Notes: generated by a model not told the origin, from the letters alone. A stretch of 64,000 nt of DNA from Isoetes taiwanensis (GCA_021234155.1 JAJEKV010000242.1:248001-312000), one strand, 5' to 3'; counted from the stretch's first letter, positions 12,077 to 24,276 are shown. Numbers and translations: made by a program.

Positions 12077-12505
12077 TCAATTAGGATTTACAATTTGAAT
12101 ATTGTAGTTCTTGCAACGGAACATTGTTATTCTTGTGTAGCCTCTCACTATACTGTAGACATTCCTTTCTATATAAGTAGGTAAAGTTTTGTTTGATAGA
12201 ATGTGAACCTTTTTTTTCAGACCTTGACCATGAGAAATAGAATGATCAACGTTAGATAATAAAGGCTTTTCAGTTGAATAACTAATTTCATCCACTTTCT
12301 TCCTGTAACGAACACTTCGTGTTTCTCTAGATCTTCCCATTGCAGCTTTATAGATTTTGCTTGCATTAGCAAAGATTGGAGATTGCCTAATGTCAAATGT
12401 CACCTCCTTAACACCTGTAATTCCAACCTTGTTTTCCTCTGCTCCACGTATGATAACCCCAATTTTCTCATGTCTTGAATCCCCCCAAAACCAAAATGTA
12501 ATCAA
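12077..12505 (-). other. Open reading frame of 142 codons, unrecognised
   Basis: The frame is open through fairly A/T-rich DNA and reads as a plausible basic protein (for example VGITGVKEVTFDIRQSPIF and AAMGRSRETRSVRYRKK). Its 3' end overlaps the edge of the WNK-flank duplicate. I recognise no domain, and no splice or promoter signal makes it secure. It could be an exon or a chance frame. Confidence 0.25.
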
Positions 12506-13129
12506 GATCTAACTAATCACATATACAATATAAGAAAATGATAAAAATTTAATGTAATTAAAATCTAACTAATCACATACACAATATAAGAAAATGATAA
12601 AAATTTAACTTTTGGTTTGATGTATCTTGCTATTTAATTTGTAGACCTAAAGTATGAACATCTTCAAAAACTTGGCAAGCTCCTTAGATCCATATCTTCA
12701 ATCTGCTTATCCATTGACATATGTAAATGTACTTTCTAAAAATAGAATAGAATAGAATAGAATAGTATAGAATAGAATAGAATAGAATAGAATAGACCAT
12801 TCCACCTTTCCAGCAGACTTATTTTCACCAAAGGAGCACTATGTTTTGGGAATGTTTGCCTTTTGATTAGTAATTTTTCTTGCCAGAATCTATACGCTCT
12901 TATTTAGAAACAACAACATGCAAAAAAAATCCAGGCATCACTTGAATATCACAAATGTATGGCTCAATATCTAATTTTCCAAATTCTTCCATAACTCTAG
13001 CCTCCATACCACTGTCAATTTTTTCAAGAATAGAACATATCAAGTTCTAGTTCTAACCAATCTTCAATGCAAAGCTAAGAACATCAACTGGCTAGAACAG
13101 AAAATAGAACTTAAAAAAATCAACTACAA
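12108..13129. other. Non-coding spacer with short tandem duplication
   Basis: Apart from the antisense frame described separately, this A/T-rich spacer holds two near-identical ~52 bp copies (about 12525-12576 and 12577-12628) containing aatataagaaaatgataaaaattta. It also holds an AATAG microsatellite (12741-12796). I see nothing else. Confidence 0.5.
12741..12796 (-). repeat. (AATAG)n microsatellite
   Basis: Eleven pentamers with one interruption (aatagtatag). The complementary unit equals the ATTCT tail of the LINE near 60.2 kb, but the bases next to it do not match that LINE's 3' end, so it is treated as a plain microsatellite. Confidence 0.9.
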
Positions 13130-13433
13130 GAACAACTGCAATGATCTTTCCATTATATAGAAACAATAAACAGTTAGATCGACGAAAGAAGCCTACAAAT
13201 AAACAAACAAACAATATTAGTATTGTTGCAGAAAAGTAAGCAATACATATTACCTTTTGCAGTCACAAATCTTCAAACAAAAAGCAACATCAGAAAGAAA
13301 TAAGTACAAAAGGTAAACATACTTTATCTTTTACCTTAAGTATCTAAGATTCAAGAAACAAACCATGAAATTTAATCCAGTAACCAGAAAATAGAAATAG
13401 GGTCGACATTTTCGTTTGGCGTGCATTCTGGTG

Positions 13434-13447
13434 CTGCCACGTGGCAG
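13434..13447. promoter_or_regulatory. Perfect 14-bp palindrome centred on a G-box
   Basis: CTGCCACGTGGCAG is fully self-complementary and contains CACGTG, the core bound by plant bZIP and bHLH factors. About 70 bp downstream the sequence has a TTAGGGTT run of the kind often seen in plant leaders. No gene follows that I can support, so a regulatory role is only possible. Confidence 0.4.
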
Positions 13448-13941
13448 TCCCATCTATTGCGGATTTCAAGAATAAATTTGAACCCATTTTCGCATAATCG
13501 GTTGCGCTTTGTTTGGGTTAGGGTTCCTTTATTCAGGTTTACGACTGCCGCAAAGAATCCTTGTACTCCTCCAGCTCTTCACAAGGCAAAACACCGTCAG
13601 ACTTGATCTTTTAAAACTATGTTTTCTGCCAAGATCTTCTAATTGCCAAGATCCGACGTCTTCCAGGTATCAGCTTGATCAAGAACAGAACCAATATGTC
13701 CCTTCAACATAGAGAAGGAACATAGAAATCCTCCAAAAACATATTGAAGTTGATTTTCAAGTGTTGGAACAGGTGGAATACGCTGTTTTTGCCATATCCG
13801 ACATCTAAAGCTGATTTAGCAGGGATCAGACCTCTGTTTTTGCCAGATTTTTGAAGTCGTTGTTTTTGACGGATCTTCAAACTCTATTCTTGAGTCTAAA
13901 CTTCAAATCTCACTCTAAAAATGCCTCCCTGTTTCTATTTT

Positions 13942-13974
13942 ATAGGGGAATGGAGGTTGGTCCTCCATTCCCTA
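13942..13974. other. Short strong hairpin
   Basis: ATAGGGGAATGGAGG and CCTCCATTCCCTAT pair around a short TTGGT loop, with one bulged G. It is too short for a plant microRNA precursor and shows no T-run typical of a terminator. Its role is unknown. Confidence 0.5.
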
Positions 13975-14559
13975 TTTTTTCTGGTCGCGGGACCCCACCT
14001 GCAAAACAGGGCATCGAGTTCCAACCTCCATCCCACTATGCAACAGAACTACAAATCCTTGTCGAAAGGACTTTTTACCTTAAGATCTATGAAGGTATGA
14101 GCTAGTGGCCAATATTTGATAAAACAGAGAGATTAAGCAATACATACTTAGATCTCGAAATGATACCAAACTTTGCAAGAAAGCACGTGGACCTAAGATG
14201 CCATAACTAGATTACAGTAGCATCTAGAAATGAGAGAAAGAGAAGGCAAAAATTGGTCCAGTATTTTCTGGTGCAGAGGGCCATTCTCCTATAAATGTTT
14301 ATTTATCTGCAACCTTTCTTTGCCCATTATTCTTAGCCGGTCCACTATTGGTGCACTCTCCCCCCGAGAGCTACTTGACTGGCACATATTTCTCAAAGAT
14401 GAAGATGCATGGTTAAATCCTCTATAGCTCTTATCGTTGTGCATATGTAGACATCTTTCTACATTGTCTTATTGTCGTGCTCTTAGGATATACCTCTTGT
14501 ATGAACATATTCTTCTCGAACAAATCCCAAACTCGCATCCAATGCAAGGTTTTTAGGGG

Positions 14560-15760
14560 TAGGACCCAAGAAAAAATGTTGGTGCGGTATGTGAATCGTG
14601 TCCAATCGGATGCTATATGATGTAAAATTTGCTTCTTCTTGTTCTTCCTATCTTCTTTATATAGTTGGACGAGCAACATTTTGCAACACAATGGATGCAA
14701 ACCACATTGAAATACCATGATTGTGAGATTCCTCAAAAATAAACACATCAAATTATGTAATATTTATTTGGTAGACACACGTTTGCCTCTTAGCGTGTAG
14801 GACCTTTAGATGGTATGTTATGGCTCCTAAGAAACCACTGAATGGGGGAGCATCCACAATTACCTATATTTGAGGCTGGGACATACTTGGTGAGATGTTG
14901 TCAAAAGAAAAAGACATATAGGTAACATCCATCATAACCATAATGATATGTTGGTTCTTTATGAGCCCATGGTTGTGAGCATGGGTATATAGATATTCTA
15001 CATATGCTACATACAGATAGAGCCTCCTAGGTGCAAAGCAATTCAATTGCCTCTCTATTTTTTATCTATCAACACATATCCTAATCACTACGGCTTTGCA
15101 AAGAACCAAATGAATGAAACGGAAAGACAAAGGAATATTTTAACAAAAAAGTCTTACAAGTGCAAATCATGATTTCACTATATGAAGAAAATTCAAAGCA
15201 AACAATATATCTAGTATGCTGAAGAAGAAGAATCAATATATTTTTCTCTTCTTTATTTCTCTAGTTTGTGCACAATATCTATGTAGGCATATCCAACATT
15301 TCTAACCATTACCATTTTCATCACGTCTAACCAACAAATGTATATAGTTTGTCAAGCAAGGTTGTCCATTTGCAACACACTGGATGCAAAACATATTAAA
15401 ATACTTCCAAACATAAACACATCAAGTTCGATAGACACACCTATTTGCCTATATTATTAGAACCATTAGATGGTATGTTTACGACTCTAAGCAACCATTG
15501 AAACAAAGAACATCCACAGGTAGTTGTATTTGAGGCTAGAACATACTTGGTGCGATTTCATTTTGTCAAAGAAAAATGCATACGATTAACATCCATCAAG
15601 ACCATCATGATATGCTGGTCCCTATGGGCATATAGATATTTTTCCTATGCTATATACAGATGGACCTCCAAGGTGCAAAGCAATTTGATTGCCTCTCTTG
15701 TTAACCATCGATCCCACGGTCCAGATCGTATGTTTGGGCTTCTGGACGCCTCTCCTTTTG
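14560..15760. repeat. Repeat family R, about 650 bp units (one partial inverted, two direct)
   Basis: Two direct copies follow each other here (about 14660-15210 and 15230-15720). Shared landmarks in order are tttgcaacacaatggatgc, ataaacacatcaa, gatagacacacc, accattagatggtatgtt, catacttggtgagatt, gtcaaagaaaaa, taacatccatca, gggcatatagatatt, and gcaaagcaattcgattgcctctct. A partial copy in opposite orientation occupies about 14560-14660. Members also occur at 11200-11600, 16240-16790 and 22100-23270. There is no coding capacity and no clear terminal repeat, so the element class is unknown. Confidence 0.7.
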
Positions 15761-16085
15761 ATTATAGTCATTTATGATTGAGGACGCCTATGATTTTGAA
15801 ATATGAAATACATGTTCGCCTAAGGTTTTAGACCTCTATCAAAATAATCTAGTGTCCTAATAATAATGCTTTGACCAATGCAACTAACAAGCCGATGTTA
15901 TTATTTTCTCTCTTAGATCGATTTTCTCTTTCTCCCTCCCCCCTCCCTCCCCACCCCAAACCCCGTAACAACCCATTCAATTGTGGGGTGGTCTATGGTA
16001 TAGTTTTATGAATGGACATTTATACATCCATATCAAGCCGCCCTTGAACCCCTATACATCCATATCAAATCTTCCTTGAACCCCC

Positions 16086-16236
<151 letters not shown>

Positions 16237-16800
16237 GTTGTTGTGCTACATATTAGCAGTATATACACTAATCACTATGGCTCGATGAAGAATCAAATGA
16301 ATGAATTGGAAAGACAAAACAGTGGAAGAGGAAGAGGAAGAGGAAGAGGAAGAGGAAGAGGAAGAGGAAGAGGAAGAAGAAGAAGAAATTTTTACGTCAT
16401 GGCAGATTGGCAGTATCCAATGGGATATATGATGCACATACTACACCAAACATGGCGAGTTTTGTCAAGGGAAAATAGGTATGGTTAACATCCATCAAAA
16501 TCGTAATGATATGATGGTTTCTTGAAGGATCCATGTTGTGGGCATGGGCATACAGATATTCTTCATATGCTACATACAGAAGGAGCCTCCTAGATGCAAG
16601 GCAATTCGATTGTCTCTCTACTTGTTATCTGTCTGCATTTATCGAAGCACATATCCTAATCATTATGGCTCAGCAAAGAACAAAAGAATAAAATGAAAAG
16701 GTAAATGGATATTTTGACACAATTTCAGAAGCGCAAATCATGACCATAGATTTCAGTATATGAAGAACATTGAAAGCAAACAATATAGTCACATAAACCA
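16237..16800 (+). repeat. Repeat family R, partial copies with (GAAGAG)n
   Basis: Matches the later part of family R: cactatggctcgatgaagaatcaaatgaatga, the purine tract, tttttacgtcatggcagattggcag, and the next unit up to gaacattgaaagcaaacaata. A pure GAAGAG tract (about 16325-16388) sits exactly where other members (11440, 22730) have a shorter irregular purine tract, so it is a local expansion of an ancestral feature. Confidence 0.75.
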
Positions 16801-17145
16801 TTACATCCAACACTTTAAAATTAAATTCCCCCTAAAACCCCCTTTGGTTTGGGTGCGTATTCACATGGGAGGTGACTCCGGGCATCGAGAGTTGTTGGAT
16901 GGGCATATTATCAAGTTATTCTTCGATTTAAAACATAGATAGCAATCCTCGTTTGTGGGGTATGCTGCAAGTTTTGATATACTGTATAGCGAGGCTTGCA
17001 AAATACTATAAGGTTTGAGGAATGTACTAAATGGTGTTGATTTCATATATGTATTATACAGTTAGATTAAGGGAGTACAAAGGGGCCCTTACTGCCCTAC
17101 GTCACCTCCCATGTGAATATGTAGCATAATAACAGGGGGTTTTCT
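16796..17145. mobile_element. Foldback MITE-like element, copy 1
   Basis: The left arm (about 16796-16890) shares attacatccaacactt, aaattaaattccccc and tttggtttgggtgc with both arms of the element at 19.36-19.83 kb. The right arm (about 17100-17145) begins with the complement of the left arm's CATATTCACATGGGAGGTGAC block and then decays. The interior (gcaatcctcgtttgtggggtatg) is also shared, in inverted orientation. It has no coding capacity. Confidence 0.65.
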
Positions 17146-17483
17146 TTGTGTTTTTGTACGCTTTTGACAAAGGTCTTCCTAAGATTTCATGGCGTATTCG
17201 AATGGATGTACTAATGCGTACATCTAGAGTGCACCATTTCTTAGTCGTTGATTTAGCTTTTTTTTTCAATGGTCCAACATCCAAGGGCTCACAACAAAAG
17301 CCCTCTTTGTATTTTAGGGGCTGAACATCAATCCTCGTGGAAAGCATTTTAGGGCATCTAAGGTCAAAAAATTCGTGGACAACTCTTGCATGTAGCTTCT
17401 TTCTCTCAAAAATTCGCGGCATTAGGGCTAGGCCTTCCGGAGCCGAGGGTTGCCGCAGCCTTGGCTCGGGTGAAAATTTTACA

Positions 17484-18330
17484 AAATGAAGGCACACACA
17501 CACAAGGCTTATTTTGATGTGGAAATCAATGGGAAGGCAAAGGCGGTCGCGTGGTTATGGGGCTCTATGGTAATGCAATTCCTAAAACCGTGGACAATTT
17601 CCAGAAGCTCGGAACATATGTGTCCGCGGGGTTAATAATCTTTGCCCTTGTTTCGATATAATTCTCACGGATCTATCCCCTTTGACTCGGTTCGGTCTGT
17701 TTTCCAAAATGTGAAAATCGGGCCGACCAGACCGACGAATTTAGGGCATTTACTCGTGATCGCAACTTGTACCGAGATGGTCGGCCATCATAGTCTTCCT
17801 CGGTCAACCCTAGCCAATTCGGGCGGAGCCCATAAGTGCAAAAATGTTGTACCCCTTCCGGTTTCCTCCGATAAATAAGAGATATGGCATATCATTTGCA
17901 GAGGTTCCCTTATAGCTTTGGCCCCCCGCTGGCCGCTAGTTCTATCTTGGTTGCCCTTAACACTTGCAAGACTATCCTAAGAGATGGTCTCGTCCTTTCT
18001 CGATATGCTTTTCTCGTGATCTGTGCATTTCCGCAGGGGATCCAAATGGTAAGGCTTTGCATTTTAAAGGCAAAGATTCTTCATCAGATTATCCCTAGTT
18101 TTATCATCCAAGGAGGGATTTTACCCATGGAGATGGAAGGGGAGGAGAATCTATCTATGGGGCCAAGTTTGCATGATGAAAACTTTAAGCTTAAGCACAC
18201 TGGCCCTGGTGTCTTGTCTATGGCAAATGCAGGGCCTAATACTAATGGATCTCAGTTCTTCATCACTCTTGTTGGGAAGGTTATCAATGGAATGGATGTT
18301 TTTTTTAAGGTCGAGGTCAAGGCACTTTGA
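17484..18330 (+). pseudogene. Cyclophilin-type peptidyl-prolyl isomerase pseudogene
   Basis: Cyclophilins catalyse cis-trans isomerisation of prolyl bonds. The N-terminal strand (about 17510-17610) reads AYFDVEINGKA, then shifts frame into GRVVMGLYGNAIPKTVDNF, the usual cyclophilin start. After ~400 bp of unrelated DNA, perhaps intron or insertion, an acceptor-like cgcag is followed by [11 protein letters not shown] (18040). The core then reads, across frameshifts, [41 protein letters not shown] and [14 protein letters not shown] (to 18320). The wording is closest to the secreted/ER plant type. The segment between QFFIT and GKV that normally holds the WLDGRHVVFG block is deleted, which removes the conserved Trp, Leu and His of the active site. 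It is dead but the core is well preserved, so it is fairly young. Confidence 0.85.
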
Positions 18331-19354
18331 GTGGAGCCCCCAAAACTATCAAGTAGAATTGGACAGTGGAGAGCTTCCCCTCGTAAACATACTTTGTTCA
18401 TTTGCTCGGTATGTTGAGGGGTTTCCTGGAATTGGCAACTGGCGATTCTGAATCCCTTACCGGTTCGTCTATATTCTTATCCAAAGCTCCATCTTGCGGG
18501 CTTGATTTCGGTGCTTGTATAGTTGTATTGCATGTAGATAAGAACCTAAAAAGTTCCTCCCAAGCAGCTTAGGTATAAAGTAGTTGTGATTTCTTATGGG
18601 AGCTTCCAAAGGAGCACCTTGTGAATGCATTGATCGCCGTGATACCACTTTTGTGGCACATGTGTATGATTTCGATGTAGAAAGTCGGGTCCAGCAAGCG
18701 CACACAAACAACAAATGTAGTGATGGTGGGATGATCCGTGAAGGAAATTTGTAGAATGGTACCAAAACAAAGGCATAATGGGGTGGTTCATTTTGTCACA
18801 ATAAGGGGACACTATGATTCTTATGCTCTGACATACTTTCCTACAACATTCGCAGATACATGGCTTAGAGGTTGCGTTTAGAGGAGATGTTGTGGATTAT
18901 GTTGTTGATGACTATTACAATCAAGTGCATGAACTTGGAGCGGATAGAGAAGGTGCCTTGATATTAATACATGGGGTTCTTTGCGTGCAAAATCTCATAT
19001 GTATCTTCTTCAAGGAGACGGCCTTGGCAAGTCACTCATGAATAATAGGCAGAGAGGCATATTATATTATAATCCGAAGCCACTATCACGCCTCGGAAAT
19101 GCCGGATTAGAGGGTCTATTTCTGTAATTCTATTATCTCATTTATGGTGATTACTAACAATTCTATTGCTTCTCTTTAAAGAAAGTATTTGCAATATCTT
19201 TTTCCTACCACCTCCATATGGTTCTAGCTTTGCATATTCTGCCCGACCTAAATTTGAACAATGAGACTAGTGATGGCAGAAGCATGCCCTTTATTTCTAG
19301 TAAGGTCATTGCAATTACTTAAATTGTCTATATCTACACATCTACACCATCCGT
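18331..19354 (+). other. Mostly non-coding; one exon-like open segment
   Basis: At 18856 an acceptor-like cattcgcag is followed by an open frame to about 19038. It reads as natural protein (IHGLEVAFRGDVVDYVVDDY, then NQVHELGADREGALILIHG). No family is recognised and no partner exons are secure. The rest shows nothing I can support. Confidence 0.3.
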
Positions 19355-19826
19355 AAGGCCCCGAAGGGGCCAAAATTATTTTTAGTTAACACACAACTAA
19401 CATTATTAACACAAACCATTGCATTTGACACATTTAAATTAAAATCCCCCTTAAACCCCCTTTGGTTTGGGTGCATATTCACAGGGGGTTACGTGAGGAA
19501 TTGAGAGCCCCAAAATATATTTACAATACATGTACAAATTTAATACCACCATTAAGTACATTCTCTCAAATCTTATAGTATTTTGCAAATCTTAATATAC
19601 AGTATACAAAAACTTGTACATGCATACCCCACAAACGAGGATCGCTATGTACGGTCCAGATCTTGGAATAAAGGGCAAATATGCCCATCCGAAGGCTCTC
19701 GTTGCCCGAAGTAACCCCCCGTGTGAATATGCACCCAAACCAAATGGGGTTTCATGGGGAATTTAATTTTGAAGTGTTGGATGTAACAGTGTGTTAACTC
19801 AAATTTTTTTGGTCCTTTCGGGCCTT
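19355..19826. mobile_element. Foldback MITE-like element, copy 2, with ~150 bp terminal inverted repeats
   Basis: The left arm starts AAGGCCCCGAAGGGGCC at 19355. The right arm is its complement, ending GGCCTT at 19826. The arms stay similar for about 150 bp, through GTTAACACAC, AAATTAAA, CCCC and TTTGGTTTGGGTGCATATTCACA, leaving a ~170 bp centre. No reading frame is present. The long inverted arms and the lack of coding fit a foldback MITE. I see no certain target-site duplication, so the superfamily is open. Confidence 0.75.
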
Positions 19827-22053
19827 GGAATTTGTATAAGGATTGTTGAAGAAAGTAAGAAACATCTGTAATGATATTATAGATAATCCTTGAGTGATTT
19901 GACCATGATCACATTACTATGACTTATAATGGTATGAAATGTCATTGAGGTCTTACTGCAATGTGAAGCATTTCAAAGAAGATGAGCAATGACAGATTGT
20001 GAAGGCTCACATTATAAGCAAATATGTCTTCATTGCAAGGGATAAATAAACTTCACTATAGAGTAGATTGTGACATGTAAATTCTGCTGAAATAATGTGA
20101 ATAGGAAGCTCAAAATAATCCAGCTTCCTACAGAGTTTGTGGAAGAGTCCATATTTGGCCATAAATGAGAATTAGATGCTTAAAATGCTGGCCTGTTCAG
20201 AGTCTTTCATAAAGAAGATGGTACATTTTCCTTCATAAGTACTACTTCTTTTGGTAGGTATGCTTAATGAGTTCTCTAGCAGCCAACCATGAATATTATA
20301 CTCGAAACCTTCAACAAGAATGAAACGAGTTCCAAAGTTTTTTCCAAATTGTTGCTGCATGTCGACTGCTACTACTGCCTCCACGTCAGATGCAAGGTAA
20401 ACCTAAAGAACTATGAGCAGTAAGTTCTTTCCTACCATTGTGAATTCTAGGGTTTTTTTAATATAACAAATGGATATTGCCACCTTTCTAGTAGGATTCA
20501 AGTACTTTATGACAACATCTACTAATGGCATTTCTAAAATCCATGTTTTGATATGTCTGTTCTTGAATTGAGGATGTGGGTGCTGCAACCTCAAAGACAA
20601 TTAGTCATAGTAGACATTGTCGTTTCCAATAAAGCCAATATGAACTTCTCTGGAAATTATTTCAAAGTAATTTGTACTTACAGAATTGTCGTTCATCTTC
20701 ATACTTTATATAGCATCTCTCTCTTCATCATCACAATACTAATTCATTGGTGAAGAAGGAACAAAAATGTAAATCCAATACTTCAATCTGCAACAGATTG
20801 ATTTAGAATCGCATCTATATTATACCAAAGAATATAGAACCCTGAAAAGCTTGAAGAAACCATATGAAAGAAACTATACTCACATGAAAATATTCTGAAT
20901 TTTCTAGAATTGATTTATTCAAGCCCTTTCTTCCAGGCTAGACACTGATAAGCCACATTGTTATGTCCAAAGTAGCGTATTCTGAAGAGGGGATTTAAGG
21001 CCAATATCCATCTTTCAGTTCTTTGCACATATGCATATATGCCTCGATTGTAAAGAGGAATGTGATGATGCAAGTTATTATTCTAGACATTCAAATACTA
21101 TAATGGATTATCAACTTAAAACCTTATCTTAAGCTTCTGAATGTGCAAGAAGAATTGGCTTCCTGAAGATATCTTGCATCTCCCTAGGGATTTGAACCCT
21201 GAATAACTCCATGAAAATGGTGAAGAATTATTAGAACATAATATTGAACTAATATGCAACGGAATTTGATTGAGGCCAATTCTTGAATAGAGTAGAAGAG
21301 TCTGTCTTGGACATTCAGAAATATAAGAATTTTGATACAAGCCTATCAATCTATGGAACAAGCTCCACAAGGTAGCCTCTTTATGCAAAAGTTGTGTACA
21401 TGCAAGTGCTTTGCCCTCAAGAACCTAATCCATCTTTGATTTTGTAAATGGTAAAGTAGAAGCTGAACATTGACTGAGAATCCAAAGACATTGAAATATG
21501 TATTAGTAGCGAAGAAGATAAATTGCACTGACGTTGAACTTTAACAATCCCTGTGCTTGGAGCATTTTTCTGGCCAAAGATTCAGAGTGTTAATCTTCTA
21601 GATCAACCCTAACTTTTGCTTTATACTGCACGGCTCAGCTCAACGGCTCTAGTTTTTTCTTCAACTCTAGAATGGTTAATCAACCTGCAGCCTATGTTGT
21701 CTGGCCCAAACACAACTGCCAGACCATGCATCTGCAGCCCGCAGACCTATAATAAGAAAAGGGAATAGCTAAAACATTTCAGAAACCTAAAGTAGAACAG
21801 TTCCAGCTTTGCATTCACGCCCTTCTTTAAGTATTCAGAGAAATAAAACCAAGGGATAAACCATTGAGGACATTGGTTTCATACAATAAAATGTGGTGTG
21901 CACTCTAGAACAACTGATTAGTACACCATGTGCAATATGACCAGCAAATCATATAAAAATCATAGGAAAAAATGTACAAAAATACAAAAGAAACCCCATG
22001 TTATTATGCTAGATATTTAATATACTGGACGAAGAATAATCAATATGTTATTC
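19827..22053 (-). other. A/T-rich spacer; possible exon relic on the minus strand
   Basis: On the minus strand an acceptor-like ttctttag at about 20401 leads into an open frame to 20172, with a protein-like run (AVDMQQQFGKNFGTRFILV, EGFEYNIHGWLLEN). Another open run precedes it (20600-20403). I do not recognise either. The rest (20.6-22.0 kb) shows nothing I can support. Confidence 0.25.
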
Positions 22054-22106
22054 TCATAGGCCGATTGGTCTCAGTGGACGATAAAAATCATTCTTTCTTT
22101 CTTTCT
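22054..22106 (+). mobile_element. Extreme 3' end of the (ATTCT)-tailed LINE family
   Basis: The string cataggccgattggtctcagtggacgataaaa is nearly identical to the last ~35 bp before the tail of the LINE at 60.18-60.21 kb. Here it is followed by a related TTTC/TTCT-rich tail. It is a very short 5'-truncated insertion of that family. Confidence 0.7.
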
Positions 22107-23270
22107 TATTTATATCTCTAATCGTTGCACACCATCTATTAGATGTGGGTCTTATTCAATATTTTGGATCGTTACCAATTTCATCAGGCCTAACCAACAA
22201 GGCTATATAGTTGGTCATGCAAGGTTACCCATTTGCAACACAATGGATGCAAACCACGTTAAAATACTTTGATTGTAGGATTCTTCCAAACATAAACACG
22301 TCAGGTTTTATCATGTTTGATAGACACACCTATTCGCCATTTATTAGCATGTAGGACCATTAGATGGCGTGTTTATGGCTTCTAAGCAATCATTGAATTA
22401 TAGAGCATCCACAACTAGGAGGCCAGGACATACTTGGCGAGATTTTGTCAAAGAAAAAGACGTATGGTTAACATTCATCAGGACCACAATGACATGCTTG
22501 ATGAGATTTTGTCAAAGAAAAAGACGTATGGTTAACATCCATCAAGACCATAATGATATGTTGGTCCCTTGAAGGCCCATGGTTGTGAGCATGGGCATAT
22601 AGATATTCTTCATATGCTACATACAGATGGAGCCTCCAATGCCTTTCCACCTGTTATTTGCCTACGTTTATAGCAGCACATACCCCAATCACTATCACGA
22701 AGAATCAAATGAATGGAATCGAAAGACAAAGAAGAAGAAAAAGAAGGAGAAAATTTTACATCATGGCACATTGGCAGCATCCAGTTGGATATATGATGCA
22801 AACACCACACCAACATTGCTTTTTCTATTTTTACGCAAAAGTTCCGTTAGTGAAAATCATGAATATTATATTTTATATATAAACATTCAATGTAAAATAT
22901 GAAGGGAGGAAATACATAAGATGGGTTAAAATTAGGACATTCAACGTAAAATATGGAGGAAAAAATACATAAGTTGGGTTAAAATTAGGACACTAGGCTG
23001 ACGTGTATGGAACAAAGCATATATGGCATGGTCGTCGCAGCCAAAGTGCAAAGCAAAGCAGATATGGCATGGCCAAGATGGAGCCTCCAAGGAGCAAAGA
23101 ATTCAATTGTTTTTCCACTTGTTATCTGTCTACATTTATAGCAGCAGATACCCTAATCAGAAGAATCAAATGAATGAAATGGAAAAATAAAGGGATAATG
23201 TTACAAAAAAGTTCCACAAATGCAAAACGTGACCATTAGATTTCAGTATATGAAGAACATTTAAACGTTG
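22107..23270 (+). repeat. Repeat family R copies, with internal 66-bp duplication
   Basis: A nearly complete member runs from about 22190 to 22900 and a second, shorter one from 23060 to 23270. Inside the first, gagattttgtcaaagaaaa through gaccataatgatatg is tandemly doubled (22439-22504 and 22505-22562). The block 22870-22930, containing aatatgaagggagga, is also partly duplicated at 22935-22990. These units have pushed the matching parts of copy B further apart than in copy A. Confidence 0.7.
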
Positions 23271-23339
23271 ATTGCTAAGTGGCAATGCAAAATACATATG
23301 GAAAAATACGTAAGGTGGAAAAATACATAAGATGGATTA

Positions 23340-24276
23340 AAATTTGGGACAAAGCTGACGTGTATGGAACAAAGCATACATGGCATGGCCGTCGCAGCCC
23401 TTCGCCCTAAAACCTAAACCAAACAGCGCTCGTTTCCCACTCTAACAATGGGGAACCAGTTAGTTAACATTTCACGGGGCCTGTTCTCTACCAGTGGAAT
23501 CGTCCCCCTTCACGCGCTGCTTCGGCCCAATCCAATCGAACGTCTTCAATCTTTGGCGTCTTCTTCTATACACTAGATCCGGCACCATATTCCAGCGAAG
23601 CTTTCACCCACGATCATTTTGAGGCCCCAAACGTTGGATTTGATGCAAGTTCGAGTTGATTTCGCTGTCCAAGGTTTCGAGTATCTATTTTGCTGGAAAG
23701 GCATTGGAAATCACTTTTTTCTGGTTATATATGGACACAACATCTAGTTGCAGCACTCGCCCCAGGTTAGGGCTTCTGCTGTAGCATAATTCAAGTCAGT
23801 TAGGATTTGCAATTTGAAGTTTTATAGATTTTATTTGTTCCAGGGTCTTACGAGGATGTGTTGGAGGTCCTAATTATTCCACGGTTTCTCAGAGCCATTG
23901 TAGAGCCATGTAATTTTTACTCAATTGGAGACGGTCTATATAAATCTTTGGGGCAGTTAGGATTAACATACCAATATAATACTTCATGCGCATTCTTGAA
24001 CGTTTTATGAGGGTTTATAAATCCCTCTTATTAAACTCGTCATTCTTCCTCCTTTTTTTTGAAGGCTGTCCTGGCCACTAGTTAGCATAGACTCTTGTGG
24101 ATCCTTATCCCATCAGTTTTGATGACATCACTGGTTGCATCGAGAACGAATTTCCTCAGGGTAGTGGCCATAAATGTATCTGTCTTGACAAGTACAAGAA
24201 GTATTAAACTATCGGGGTTCAGTAGCTCTGTATTTCAACAAACACTTTGTTCTTAATACAGTTGGCACTCCAGAGG
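23340..24276 (+). promoter_or_regulatory. WNK promoter and leader region
   Basis: This stretch precedes the WNK start codon. Two TATA-like boxes are visible: ggttatatatgg (about 23724-23735) and gtctatataaatc (about 23934-23946). An acceptor (ttaatacag, ending 24261) lies 15 bases before the start codon, so a leader intron is likely. A candidate donor is ccccag|gttagg near 23766, in which case the first TATA box would be used. The block 23340-23830 is duplicated at 11640-12107. Which box is used, and the exact leader, need transcript data. Confidence 0.5.

Larger units (their letters stand above)
9440..12107 (+). repeat. Segmental duplication, copy A: 5' flank of the WNK gene
   Basis: This segment is colinear with the DNA upstream of the WNK gene. 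Its left part (about 9580-10260) matches 13138-14260. Shared words include ctttccattatata, ttgttgcag, ccaaactttgcaagaa and agcatctagaaat. Its right part (about 11200-12107) matches 22560-22800 and 23340-23830 and contains the same promoter and leader words in the same order, such as gatgcaagttcgagttgattt and acacaacatctagttgca. Similarity stops abruptly at 12107, which corresponds to 23830. A SINE and a TRIM lie within this copy only. Compared with the copy attached to the gene, many CG sites have become TG or CA here. Confidence 0.8.
13130..14260 (+). repeat. Segmental duplication, copy B, left part
   Basis: Matches 9580-10260 in the same orientation, in two blocks (about 13138-13397 and 14070-14260). 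The ~670 bp between the blocks (13400-14070) has no counterpart in copy A. It is CpG-richer and includes a perfect G-box palindrome and a small hairpin, so it looks like an insertion in copy B or a loss from copy A. Confidence 0.7.

Noticed and set aside
12741-12796. AATAG repeat as the tail of an antisense copy of the (ATTCT) LINE
   Set aside because: The bases next to the repeat do not match the conserved 3' end found at 22.05 and 60.18 kb.
17102-17503. Minus-strand 133-codon frame overlapping the cyclophilin start
   Set aside because: It lies across the end of the MITE-like element and antisense to the cyclophilin remnant, with no recognisable domain.
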